This document shows positions 42,269 through 50,449 of a DNA stretch of 64,000 bases, in pieces. The DNA is from Spirochaetota bacterium. Its GTDB lineage: Bacteria > Spirochaetota > Brachyspiria > Brachyspirales > JACRPF01. Location: NCBI GenBank assembly GCA_038043445.1, contig JBBTBY010000066.1, positions 1-64,000 of the forward strand. Direction: 5' to 3'. Position 1 is the stretch's first letter, and every line of letters starts with the position of its first letter. The notes below the pieces were generated by a model that did no database searches, had not been told where the DNA came from, and saw only the letters and a list, made by a program, of their open reading frames with translations. The position numbers and the translations under genes were made by a program.

Positions 42269-42610
42269 ATGAGAAAGACAGCGGTCGAAAAACGGCGCAT
42301 GAATAGAAAAAATATTTCCAGCGGTGTCGTGCACAAGATCCCGGCTGATCTACGGGAGGCTTTGACTTCCGACCCGAAAGCGCTCGCAACATGGGAGGCC
42401 CTTTCGCCTCTTGCGCGCAATGAATGGATATGCTGGGTCACATTCGTAAAGAAAGACCTGACACGAAAGGAACATATTCAGAGGACGGTAAGCGAACTCA
42501 GGGAAGGGATGCGTCGGCCGTGCTGCTGGCTCGGCTGTATTCATCGCACGGATAAGCCCATAAGCCCTTCGGTGCAAGCGATGCTGAATAAACAACGGAA
42601 ATCTAAATAG
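42269..42610 (+). CDS. YdeI/OmpD-associated (OmdA) family protein
   Basis: A 113-residue cytoplasmic-type protein. The C-terminal half carries the OmdA-family core: LATWEALSPLARNEWICWV at about 38-56, KKDLTRKEHIQRTVSELREGM at about 61-81, and RPCCWLGCIHR with clustered cysteines. Members have been linked to resistance to antimicrobial peptides or bacteriocins in a few species; the mechanism is unsettled. It stands alone between convergent and divergent neighbours. The start could also be the Met at residue 11. Confidence 0.75.
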   Translation: MRKTAVEKRRMNRKNISSGVVHKIPADLREALTSDPKALATWEALSPLARNEWICWVTFVKKDLTRKEHIQRTVSELREGMRRPCCWLGCIHRTDKPISPSVQAMLNKQRKSK

Positions 42611-42728
42611 ATAGTTTGCACATTTTGGTATACTGTATCGAACCACGTGGGTGGGGGGTATCACCCTCAATCACATCGCGCAGAGGGGGCTGCGATTCGT
42701 GCGAAATTCAGCAGCCGCGGTGAGAGGT

Positions 42729-44225
42729 TCACGGACCGTTGCGGTATATCTTTCCATATCGCGTCGCTCCGTCCCATCCTGCAAGGATAAGATCAAGATC
42801 ACCGTCGCTGTCAATGTCACCAAGTGAAACTGAACCATTGATAGGTATCAATGTCCCGGGGCCGAACTCGCTGTACGTCCCGCTACCGTTGTTCCTATAT
42901 ATTCTCGAGTAGCGCGTACCGTCTGACCCCGTGAATATCAGATCAAGATCGCCATCCGCATCGATGTCACCGAAAGAGAACGATGCCGCCGTCACCTGCG
43001 GAAGGGAGCCGGTGCCGATATCGGTGAATCCACCGCTTCCATTATTACGGAAAAACTTCGTGATCCGTGATCCCCCCGTGTCGAGTCCGGAAAGAAGCAA
43101 GTCAAGGTCGCCGTCTCCGTCCATGTCCGCAAGTGCTGTGGTGCTGTCCTGCACACCGGGCAAAGAACCAACACCGGTTTCCGTGAACGCACCAGCACCT
43201 ACATTCTCGTATACTTTCGCCCGGCGAACGGTGCCGTCATATCCGGTAAGAATGAGGTCAAGATCACCATCCCGGTCCAAGTCACCGAGCGATATCGAAC
43301 TGAAATATACCGGCGTCAATGAACCTGCGCCGATCTCGGTGAATGTGCCCAACCCGTTATTCTGGTATATTTTTGACCGTGCGCTGCCATCGGTACCGGT
43401 CATGATGAGGTCCAAGTCCCCGTCATTATCGATGTCGCCGAGAACAATACTGCCATTATTCAGAATCGCAACCGTTCCCGCACCGGTCTCGGTGAATACG
43501 CCGGATCCATTGTTGCGATACATTTTCACTTTCGCCGCTCCCCCGCCGTCGGTGCCGGATAGGATAAGGTCGAGATCGCCATCGCCGTCTATATCACCCA
43601 ATGCCGTATTCCCGTTCTGCATGGCGAATAAACTCCCCGCGCCTATTTCCGAAAAACCACCGGCCCCATTGTTGCGAAAGATCCTCGATGACTCGCTGCC
43701 GCCACCTATGTTTGTGGCGCCCATAATGATGCAATCAAGATCCCCGTCGCCGTCTATATCACCCAATGAAATGGCCGATGAAGAGCACTGCCAGACGGAA
43801 ATAGATCCTGCGCCGATCTCCGTGAACGCCGCCGTACCGCCTGTCGGGATACGCACGATGTTGTTCGCAAATGTCGTCGTCGCAGACCCGCGAACCTCGA
43901 CCGAAACCACCGCCGTACCGCCCGCCGTGTACGTAACACCATAGCGGTTGGATGTTATCCATCCCGAATCGAACGTACCGATGCCGCCGGAATGGAAATG
44001 CCATTCGCGTATCGTATCCGAACCGACCGTTCTCGGCGCGACGAACACGTAGGGCTTCCCCTTCATGAAATACGGATTGGCGCTGCCATACGGGGGCGGG
44101 CAGAGTATGTTCTTTGTCTTATTCCCCTCGAACGCGGGGTCGTACGGATTATCATGCGTGAAATTCTGCGGCAGGCAGGAGATGAGAACGAACGCGACGA
44201 TGCAGGCGGATATGATATTTCGCAT
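42729..44225 (-). CDS. FG-GAP/VCBS repeat lipoprotein, copy 2
   Basis: A 498-residue lipoprotein and clear paralogue of the one at 23728. The lipobox VLISC puts the lipidated Cys at residue 17, followed by HDNPYDPAF in place of FNNPLDPGF, then PYG-x-x-NPYF and VAPRT, both shared. Seven repeats with loops such as DIDGDGDLDL alternate with RNNGSG and FTEIG strands, as in a seven-bladed beta-propeller with bound calcium. GGAG lies six bases before ATG 44225. It starts 20 bases after the LpoB-like gene, so the two form an operon. Confidence 0.88.
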   Translation of the reverse strand: MRNIISACIVAFVLISCLPQNFTHDNPYDPAFEGNKTKNILCPPPYGSANPYFMKGKPYVFVAPRTVGSDTIREWHFHSGGIGTFDSGWITSNRYGVTYTAGGTAVVSVEVRGSATTTFANNIVRIPTGGTAAFTEIGAGSISVWQCSSSAISLGDIDGDGDLDCIIMGATNIGGGSESSRIFRNNGAGGFSEIGAGSLFAMQNGNTALGDIDGDGDLDLILSGTDGGGAAKVKMYRNNGSGVFTETGAGTVAILNNGSIVLGDIDNDGDLDLIMTGTDGSARSKIYQNNGLGTFTEIGAGSLTPVYFSSISLGDLDRDGDLDLILTGYDGTVRRAKVYENVGAGAFTETGVGSLPGVQDSTTALADMDGDGDLDLLLSGLDTGGSRITKFFRNNGSGGFTDIGTGSLPQVTAASFSFGDIDADGDLDLIFTGSDGTRYSRIYRNNGSGTYSEFGPGTLIPINGSVSLGDIDSDGDLDLILAGWDGATRYGKIYRNGP

Positions 44226-44245
44226 GATACACTCCGTTGCGTGGA

Positions 44246-45229
44246 TTAAAAGCGATACGTGAACGAGAACGCCATGCCGTCGATGATGCCGGGATCTGCA
44301 GCGAACAAAGGTGCGATAGTGACCGATGCGCGCTTCACCGGGACATCGGGGGTAAAGAACCACCAGGCGAGCAGCCCCGCACCGACAGCGTAGAGCGAAT
44401 ACGCGCTTATGTATTCGATGAGGCTTGCGGTATATTTCGATCTCCACTCGGTATATTTGAGCGCGGCGGCCGCGGAATTCGTCTCAACGAGATACACCGT
44501 GTCGTGATAGGTCACCGCTGCGTTGTCCTGAAAGAAACCGAGGAGGTTCAGCGTACCGCCGGCGAGAAGCACGCCCCCCGCGCCGATGAACAAACCCCAT
44601 TTGAAACTGCTCCACTGCGTTGCTCCAGAATATCCTTCCGGCTTTACACCACCCTTCCCCTTTGAATCCAGCAATAAATCCTTCTTATCCTCAGCTGGTC
44701 TCGTATCGGATTTTACCGAATCTGACTGCATATTCTCTTTTCGTTTCTGGGCATTTTCTCGATGAAAATCCGCAACTTTATTCCTCACATTATTAACGAT
44801 CCGAACAATAGCATCATCGGCATTCTCAAGGGCGCCGAATTTCTCCTTGACCGAAAGCGTTATCTGCGATGTTTCGATGTTCACCATCTCAGCCTGAATG
44901 ATGTATGCCGTTCCGAGTTTCGACAGCGTGCCGTAGAGCATATACTCCATGTTGAGCATTTTCCCTATCTTCACCGCGCAGGCGCTTTCCGTGCAGCCGC
45001 TCATCTGGAACGACTGCTCTTTGAGGATGGAATTCATATTATTGCGGTCGAGCACTTCAAATGCTCCGCTTGAGACCACTTCTCCGCGGAACATGTCCCC
45101 GACGACGCGGGCATCGGCGGCGCTTACGCTTACCGGAGTAAAATCGAGCACACCCACGCGCGATCGCCGCGCTTCGGCATGGAGGGCGGCAGTAAGGATG
45201 AGCGACAGACACACGATAATGCGTGCCAT
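44246..45229 (-). CDS. LpoB/CsgG-like exported protein with C-terminal membrane module
   Basis: A 327-residue protein with signal peptide (ending near LHAEA, residue 20). Residues 22-150 are an LpoB/CsgG-like domain: RVGVLDF, VLDRNNMNSILKEQ, GCTESACAVKIGK, YMLYGTLSKLG. This is paralogous to the protein at 5401-6897. A charged linker follows, then two hydrophobic helices around GLFIGAGGVLLAGGTLNLLG and YAVGAGLLAWWFFTPD. This end matches the small protein at 23240, including the final MAFSFTYRF strand. GGAGG precedes the ATG, behind a consensus promoter. It is followed by an FG-GAP lipoprotein, its likely partner in the envelope. Confidence 0.75.
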   Translation of the reverse strand: MARIIVCLSLILTAALHAEARRSRVGVLDFTPVSVSAADARVVGDMFRGEVVSSGAFEVLDRNNMNSILKEQSFQMSGCTESACAVKIGKMLNMEYMLYGTLSKLGTAYIIQAEMVNIETSQITLSVKEKFGALENADDAIVRIVNNVRNKVADFHRENAQKRKENMQSDSVKSDTRPAEDKKDLLLDSKGKGGVKPEGYSGATQWSSFKWGLFIGAGGVLLAGGTLNLLGFFQDNAAVTYHDTVYLVETNSAAAALKYTEWRSKYTASLIEYISAYSLYAVGAGLLAWWFFTPDVPVKRASVTIAPLFAADPGIIDGMAFSFTYRF

Positions 45230-45302
45230 AAAAAATCCTCCGATGCTATTCTCCCCCTGACGATCGCCGGCAGATACGCATCGGCATTACATAACCATGT
45301 AC

Positions 45303-45331
45303 AGTATAGTTGATGTGCATATCTTTGTCAA
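45303..45331 (-). promoter_or_regulatory. Consensus promoter of the FG-GAP locus, copy 2
   Basis: Minus-strand TTGACA (45326-45331), a 17-nt spacer and TATACT (45303-45308). The leader before ATG 45229 is about 65 nt, close to that of copy 1. Confidence 0.75.
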
Positions 45332-45359
45332 TGAAATCGCGGTTTTCAGAACGATGCGC

Positions 45360-46145
45360 TTACCAATCCACCAGTCCCGAAAGCGAAAGCATGCCCGACG
45401 TATTGTATATCGCAAATCCCTGTGCTGTCCCCGCGAAATAGAGCACCACTGCATCCGGATAGGGATCGTCCTTCGTCACGGCCCCGCTCACGATAAGTGC
45501 GCCGCGGTTAAGCTCGGATGACCATTTTGTTTCGAATACGGCAGGGCGTTTCACATACTGGAACAGGTTCAGATGTATCCTGCCGGAAGCGCCGTCAGCG
45601 AGCGTGCATATTCCGCTGATGACGTTCGTAAGATCCGCGATGCTCGTTTCTGCCCGCATCTCGGGAAATCGCAATGCGAGCCGTCTGCCGAGCGCATCGA
45701 GTTCGCGGTTGGGAGGGAGTGTACGCGGATCGAGATCGCTTCTCACGAGGCCCGCGAGAAAAAGTTCCTTGAACCGTGTATCCTCATTGAAATTATATAC
45801 CAGCCACGCTGCGGTACGTTTTTCGGCGTATACGAATATCATATCTGACGGCCGTCTGTCCGACGCACGAAGGACGATGATGTCCGCCGCGGCACGGTCA
45901 TTGGACTGCACGATGGTCTTTATCTCGAACAGCAGCAGCCGGCCCTTGCCGTATCCCTGCCTGATGAGCTTCTGCGGGCTGTTGTACGTGTTCGTCCAAT
46001 AGCCCGCTGCGCATGCCGCCTTCACGTTCTCGGTATCACCGCGATTGAAAGCATCGACGAACGATGCGAACATATTCGACGCATTGTCGGCGGGGTACAG
46101 CAGCAAGGAGGCGAGTATCGCGGGGATAAGACCGATAATCCTCAC
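45360..46145 (-). CDS. Exported protein of unknown function
   Basis: A 261-residue protein with an N-terminal hydrophobic segment (VRIIGLIPAILASLLLYPAD) that looks like a signal peptide. The body mixes helices and strands (SFVDAFNRGDTENVKAAC near the start, as in NTF2/DUF4878-like folds), with a later LPPNRELDALGRRLALRFPE helix. No catalytic motif is evident. The GTG at 46145 is chosen because it lies four bases after the stop of the previous gene in the same direction and gives the signal peptide; an upstream ATG would overlap that gene. Confidence 0.55.
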   Translation of the reverse strand: MRIIGLIPAILASLLLYPADNASNMFASFVDAFNRGDTENVKAACAAGYWTNTYNSPQKLIRQGYGKGRLLLFEIKTIVQSNDRAAADIIVLRASDRRPSDMIFVYAEKRTAAWLVYNFNEDTRFKELFLAGLVRSDLDPRTLPPNRELDALGRRLALRFPEMRAETSIADLTNVISGICTLADGASGRIHLNLFQYVKRPAVFETKWSSELNRGALIVSGAVTKDDPYPDAVVLYFAGTAQGFAIYNTSGMLSLSGLVDW

Positions 46146-46149
46146 GCTG

Positions 46150-46518
46150 CTAGCGGAACCAGATCGTATCGGCGTACCACTTCCCGTTCTTTTCAATGAG
46201 CACGGTGAGCGTACGCCCGTTCTTCATCTTGATCTTTGCGCTGCCTTTGCCCATTTCAACCTTATGAACAAGATCGGCAAGCGTATACGAAGAGGCCTCG
46301 GCTTTTCCCTTCGCAACGCTTTGATCGGTAATGCTTTCCTTAAGCCTGTCGGTAAAACATTCCCTGAGCGCCGCTGTTTTTGACGCCTTGAGAAGTTCGA
46401 ACTGCGTTGCGATCGACGCCTTGGGATTCGATAGATCGATCTTTATCTCGGCAGAAAAAAGGAAAGCTGCGCCAACTGCCGTAATGATCGCGAGGGATAT
46501 GAAACGTCCTTTCTTCAT
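46150..46518 (-). CDS. Small exported protein, NTF2/DUF4878-like
   Basis: A 122-residue protein with a signal peptide (FISLAIITAVGAAFLFSAE) and a compact domain. A helix with LKASKTAALRECFTDRLKE is followed by strands ending in MKNGRTLTVLIEKNGKWYADTIWF. This layout is seen in DUF4878-type and other lumazine-binding-like secreted proteins. GAGGAG precedes the ATG at 46518. It is the first gene of a pair with 45360-46145, and both have helix-plus-strand secreted domains, so they may be distantly related. Confidence 0.6.
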   Translation of the reverse strand: MKKGRFISLAIITAVGAAFLFSAEIKIDLSNPKASIATQFELLKASKTAALRECFTDRLKESITDQSVAKGKAEASSYTLADLVHKVEMGKGSAKIKMKNGRTLTVLIEKNGKWYADTIWFR

Positions 46519-46744
46519 TGGATGCTCCTCATTGTATTGTCGTATCAGTGTAATTCCTTCTCCAAATGTTGTCAACAGGAATGCGAATCCGAAAATACGA
46601 AAAGCGGGATGTGTTGTTTCATTTCCTGTTTTTCTCTGTTTCGTGTCTTTCGTAATTTTCGTTGTTCCTTCCTCGAAGATTTGGGCGAATGTCCCCTTGC
46701 GCCGCGCTCCAGCTATGGTAGTATCATCTCCCGGAGTGTATCTC

Positions 46745-47710
46745 ATGAAAAAGCGCCACATCGTCGCGGGCATCATCGGCATACCGCTCACTATCCTGCT
46801 CATCGTGCCGCTCATCATTCCCGTGCCGAAACTGAAGGATACCGTGGCGGATATACGCGCGCTGGCGTATCCGTACAGCACGTTCACGAACATCGGCGGG
46901 CTCGATGTCCATTGCCGCGTTGAAGGGCGCGGGACACCGGCCATTATCCTCCTCCACGGCTTCGGCGCATCGCTCTATTCCTGGCGCGATGTGGCCGTGC
47001 CGCTCTCGCGCATCGGCACCGTCATCGCCATCGATTATCCTCCGTTCGGGCTCACGGGACGCTACTCAAGCGATGTCGCAAAAGGAAAGAACAAGTACGG
47101 CATCGATACAAGCGCCGCGCTCACCGTTTCGGTGATGAAGGCGTTCGGTTTTAAAAATGCGATCCTTGTAGGGAATTCCCTGGGCGGATACCTTGCCGCG
47201 GTAACGGCGCTTTCCTATCCGTCGAACGTGTCGGGGCTTATCCTTGTCGATGCGGCCGTATACAGCGCCGGTCCGCCGCCGCTGCTCCCCATCATCGCGC
47301 AATTGCCGCAGGTGGATTCTCTCGGACCGCTCATCTCCCGTCAGTTAAAGGATGTCGGCATATCGATATTGATATCGGCCTGGCATGATACGAACCGTGT
47401 GACAAAGGACGTGATAGAGAATTACCGGCGGCCGCTCCGCATGCCCGCGTGGGACAGGGCGCTCTGGTCGTTCACGGCGGCAGTACGCCCGAAGGATATC
47501 GTCCCTCGGCTTTCGTCGCTCCGCATGCCGGTGCTCGTTATCACGGGCGATGACGACAGGCTCGTCCCCGCGTCAAACAGCATACGGCTAGCGAGGGATA
47601 TTCCCGGAGCGAAACTTATCGTCATCACGAATTGCGGTCATATGCCGCAGGAGGAAAAACCGCGTGAATTCATGAACGCGGTCGAACCATTCCTGCTGCG
47701 CATGCGGTAA
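46745..47710 (+). CDS. Membrane-anchored alpha/beta hydrolase
   Basis: A 321-residue hydrolase. One membrane helix at residues 6-26 anchors it. The fold shows the oxyanion-side LLHGFGASLYSW at about 69-80, nucleophile elbow VGNSLGGYLA with Ser at about 145, the acid in ITGDDDRLVP at about 268, and the catalytic His in NCGHMPQEE at about 298. It belongs to the epoxide-hydrolase/lipase-like branch; the substrate is unknown. The ATG at 46745 has GGAG eight bases upstream. A long in-frame extension upstream has no coding character and would overlap the divergent gene. Confidence 0.88.
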   Translation: MKKRHIVAGIIGIPLTILLIVPLIIPVPKLKDTVADIRALAYPYSTFTNIGGLDVHCRVEGRGTPAIILLHGFGASLYSWRDVAVPLSRIGTVIAIDYPPFGLTGRYSSDVAKGKNKYGIDTSAALTVSVMKAFGFKNAILVGNSLGGYLAAVTALSYPSNVSGLILVDAAVYSAGPPPLLPIIAQLPQVDSLGPLISRQLKDVGISILISAWHDTNRVTKDVIENYRRPLRMPAWDRALWSFTAAVRPKDIVPRLSSLRMPVLVITGDDDRLVPASNSIRLARDIPGAKLIVITNCGHMPQEEKPREFMNAVEPFLLRMR

Positions 47711-47819
47711 GTTCATAAGCGGATGTTACGCGTGCTCACCTCGAGACGCTCGTTCCACTCGCTCCTCGGCGAGCAGGTCAATGATGTTGTTCGCTGAGGA
47801 GCCGCCGAAGGCGGCGTAA

Positions 47820-48458
47820 CTACAGATCGCTCCACGATTTCTTCTTCGTGCCCGTCGTGAGCAGATCGAGCACTTCGGCGGAACGCGCTTCCATGTCGGA
47901 TATGAACGCGTTGACGCGATTCAAGAAATAATTATACGCGATGACCGCAGGTATTGCCACGATAAGCCCCGCTGCGGTGGCGATGAGCGCTTCCGATATG
48001 CCCCCCGCCATAGCGTGCGGATCGCCCGTTCCCTGCATGGCGATGACATTGAACGCGCGAATCATGCCGAATATCGTCCCGAGAAGACCTAAGAGCGGTG
48101 CTATGCTCCCGATGGTGGCAAGTGCCGGGAGGAATCGCTCTATCTTCGGTATCTCTACGTTCGCTGCCGTCTCGATTGCTTCCTTAATGACATCGCGCCC
48201 GCCGTCCGCCTTCTTCAGGCCCGCTTTGAACACCGTGGCTATCGGCCCGGGGGCAGCGTCGCAGGCGGCTATCGCCTCCATCATCTTTCCCGCTTCGAGC
48301 GAGGCCTTCACCCGCGCGATGAGATTATCGACGTCGATGCGGATGCGATGCAGGTAGATGAATTTCTCTATGATGAACGCCACCGCGATGACCGAGCAGA
48401 GCGCGATGGGGTACATGACAAGACCGCCCTTGTTGAACACATCGAACAGATTCCACAT
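47820..48458 (-). CDS. exbB: MotA/TolQ/ExbB proton-channel family protein
   Basis: A 212-residue inner-membrane protein with three membrane helices (about 14-30, 106-135, 145-175). The family core is clear: EIPKIERFLPALATIGSIAP with its conserved Pro and Thr, LLGLLGTIFGMIRAF, and ISEALIATAAGLIVAIPAVI, which line the proton path. It should energise an outer-membrane process with ExbD and TonB, but neither gene is nearby. It is the last gene of the set glgC-barrel-DUF4019-exbB. A G+C-rich inverted repeat follows its stop. Confidence 0.85.
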   Translation of the reverse strand: MWNLFDVFNKGGLVMYPIALCSVIAVAFIIEKFIYLHRIRIDVDNLIARVKASLEAGKMMEAIAACDAAPGPIATVFKAGLKKADGGRDVIKEAIETAANVEIPKIERFLPALATIGSIAPLLGLLGTIFGMIRAFNVIAMQGTGDPHAMAGGISEALIATAAGLIVAIPAVIAYNYFLNRVNAFISDMEARSAEVLDLLTTGTKKKSWSDL

Positions 48459-48471
48459 ACAACAACTCCGT

Positions 48472-48864
48472 TTATCGAATGAAATAGCCGCACACGCGGA
48501 CGCCGTCCTTTTCCTTCACTGTATTCACCGTCTCAACCGCCGTAAGCGTGCTCTCGAACACCGTATCGAACGTGAAAATCACATAATCGCCGGCGGGCGC
48601 CCCCGGCAGCGACTTCTTTTTTGTCTGCGACCGCTCGGTACGCTTCTTCACTTTGCCGAACGGCTTGCGAAATCCGTTCAAGCTCTCCGTCCACTGTGCG
48701 CGCTTCATGTCGCTCCTGAAGAACGCCGCGGTCGCATCGTAGCTCTTTTCGTACGCGCCGCTGTCGACGAACGCAAGCCAGGCACGCACTTCATCGGCGG
48801 CCGTTCTTTTTACCGGCACCGCCGCAAGCGGCAGCAGGCAGAGCAGGATGAGAACTGTTCTCAT
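48472..48864 (-). CDS. DUF4019 secreted protein
   Basis: A 130-residue exported protein with signal peptide (VLILLCLLPLAAVPV). The whole mature part fits DUF4019: WLAFVDSGAYEKSYDATAAF, then QWTESLNGFRKPFGKVKKR, LPGAPAGDYVIFTFDTVFE, AVETVNTVKEKDGVRVCGYF. Its biochemical role is not known. Its ATG overlaps the stop of the barrel gene (ATGA) and exbB follows 13 bases later, so the protein may work in the periplasm with that pair. Confidence 0.8.
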   Translation of the reverse strand: MRTVLILLCLLPLAAVPVKRTAADEVRAWLAFVDSGAYEKSYDATAAFFRSDMKRAQWTESLNGFRKPFGKVKKRTERSQTKKKSLPGAPAGDYVIFTFDTVFESTLTAVETVNTVKEKDGVRVCGYFIR

Positions 48865-50438
48865 AATTTTACCCTGAGCCCGATATGGAATTCGCGGCCG
48901 GAACGCGGATAGAGCGGTGTAAGGAGCGTGCTCATATCGAAAATATTATCGATTTTCAGATTTAATGCAATACTCTCGGAGAATGCCTCCTCCGCCTCGA
49001 AGAACGGGTACCAGTAGAGCGTAAGCGGTCTGCCGGGAGATGCACCGACCGCGAAGGGAATACCTGCCTTGAGCGTCAATCCCCACTGCCGGTTGGTGTA
49101 TGATGCCGTTACCCTCGTGTCGAGCATTGGATAGATCTCATAGCGTGTGGTGACAGGGTAATAGACATAGCGGGCAGCAAGGGTCACGGCGAATTGCCCG
49201 AAATAAAGCTCGCCGCTCGCCTCGGCGCCGTATTCGCTCTCGCGTACATGCTCATACGAGTATAGTACAGCGGCGTTCGTAACAAGCCGCGTAAGGGCGT
49301 TCACGCGCAGTCCGCGGGCGAACGTGTAGAGCGTCAAGCGCAGCGTGTCGGGTACTTTCATCTCGACGCCCGCCGACGCCGTATCCGTATGATCGACAGC
49401 ACCGTTCGTGCTCTGCGCACACGGGAGCGTCGTATCGGCATAGCGCGCGGCATACGGCACGAGCGAATCGGCGCCGTCGTATCGAATGAAGAAGGCGAAC
49501 ACGCTCGATGCGGAGAGCCGCACCAACGCAAGCGGATACCAGGAGAACACGCCGTCGGATGCATAGGAAAGCGTTATCCCGAGCGAGAAGAAGAGCCATG
49601 ACAATGGCGCAACACCGTCGGACGCGGTAAGACCGGCCAACCATCGCCCCTCGGTGAAAAGACCGTTATGCCGCTGATACGAATAATATATCTTCGCGAT
49701 GAGATAGTTCTCCTCGGAAAAAAGATGATCATACACGAACGACGTATCGACCGCATACTCATCGCCCTTGGTCTCCACGGACGGCGTATTCGTCGGATTT
49801 CGCAGATCGAACGTGTTCTGTCCCCACGCGCCGGATATCGTATGCGTCAAGGCGCCCTTCTCGGAAAGGAAAAGATCATTGCGCAGCGTCACCGTAAGGG
49901 CATGACGCTTCTGTGAGAGAAGGTATGCATTGTCGAAAAGCCCATTGCGGTAGGAATTGAAGGAGAAGAAAAGGTTCCCGAGCCACATGCCCGCGCTTCC
50001 CGAAACGTTCACTGACAGCTTCGTGCGGTTCTCATCGCTGTTGCCGTAGAGGACGCTGTTGGATCCGATGCCGTCATTGCGGTACTGCATGAACGAAACG
50101 AGATAATTGAACATGCCGAAATCCCTGCCGAAGAGCGCCGATACGTCAAGCGCATTATAGCTCCCGTAGCGGGCGAAGAATTCCGCCACACCGCGGGAGG
50201 GAGGCGTGTTCGTGATATCGTATTTGGCCGATACGTCCGCCGGGGCGAGTCGCTGATACACACCGGTACGCTCGCGCACGGAGAGGGAATTCGTCTGGAA
50301 CACCTCGCGTATGGTATTGGTCGAGCGGCCCTCGACGGTCACAAGCGGTATGATAAGCCCGCCGTCGTTCTCGGGCGGTACTGCCGCACCGAAGACGAGC
50401 GCGGTACAGAAAGCACCGATGATCGCGGCACGCATCAT
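48861..50438 (-). CDS. Outer-membrane barrel resembling a TonB-dependent receptor without plug
   Basis: A 525-residue exported beta-barrel protein. The signal peptide lies at residues 3-20. A LVTVEG segment soon after resembles a TonB box. There is no 130-residue plug domain; amphipathic strands begin by about residue 90. The C-terminus has the receptor signature LNLKIDNIFD, then LYPRSGREFHIGLRVKL, ending in a barrel sorting signal. It is co-translated with DUF4019 and followed by exbB, which supports energy-coupled uptake. The start is ATG 50438 (or 50435); a TTG at 50453 overlaps glgC. The ligand could be a glycan or metal complex. Confidence 0.7.
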   Translation of the reverse strand: MMRAAIIGAFCTALVFGAAVPPENDGGLIIPLVTVEGRSTNTIREVFQTNSLSVRERTGVYQRLAPADVSAKYDITNTPPSRGVAEFFARYGSYNALDVSALFGRDFGMFNYLVSFMQYRNDGIGSNSVLYGNSDENRTKLSVNVSGSAGMWLGNLFFSFNSYRNGLFDNAYLLSQKRHALTVTLRNDLFLSEKGALTHTISGAWGQNTFDLRNPTNTPSVETKGDEYAVDTSFVYDHLFSEENYLIAKIYYSYQRHNGLFTEGRWLAGLTASDGVAPLSWLFFSLGITLSYASDGVFSWYPLALVRLSASSVFAFFIRYDGADSLVPYAARYADTTLPCAQSTNGAVDHTDTASAGVEMKVPDTLRLTLYTFARGLRVNALTRLVTNAAVLYSYEHVRESEYGAEASGELYFGQFAVTLAARYVYYPVTTRYEIYPMLDTRVTASYTNRQWGLTLKAGIPFAVGASPGRPLTLYWYPFFEAEEAFSESIALNLKIDNIFDMSTLLTPLYPRSGREFHIGLRVKL

Positions 50439-50449
50439 GGATACGTCGG

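Noticed and set aside
42729-44225. Repeat DNA within the FG-GAP gene as a separate repeat element
   Set aside because: The periodicity is explained by the seven protein repeats with calcium-binding loops.
46331-46744. N-terminal extension of the alpha/beta hydrolase
   Set aside because: It would overlap the divergent exported-protein gene and its Shine-Dalgarno region. ATG 46745 has its own GGAG.
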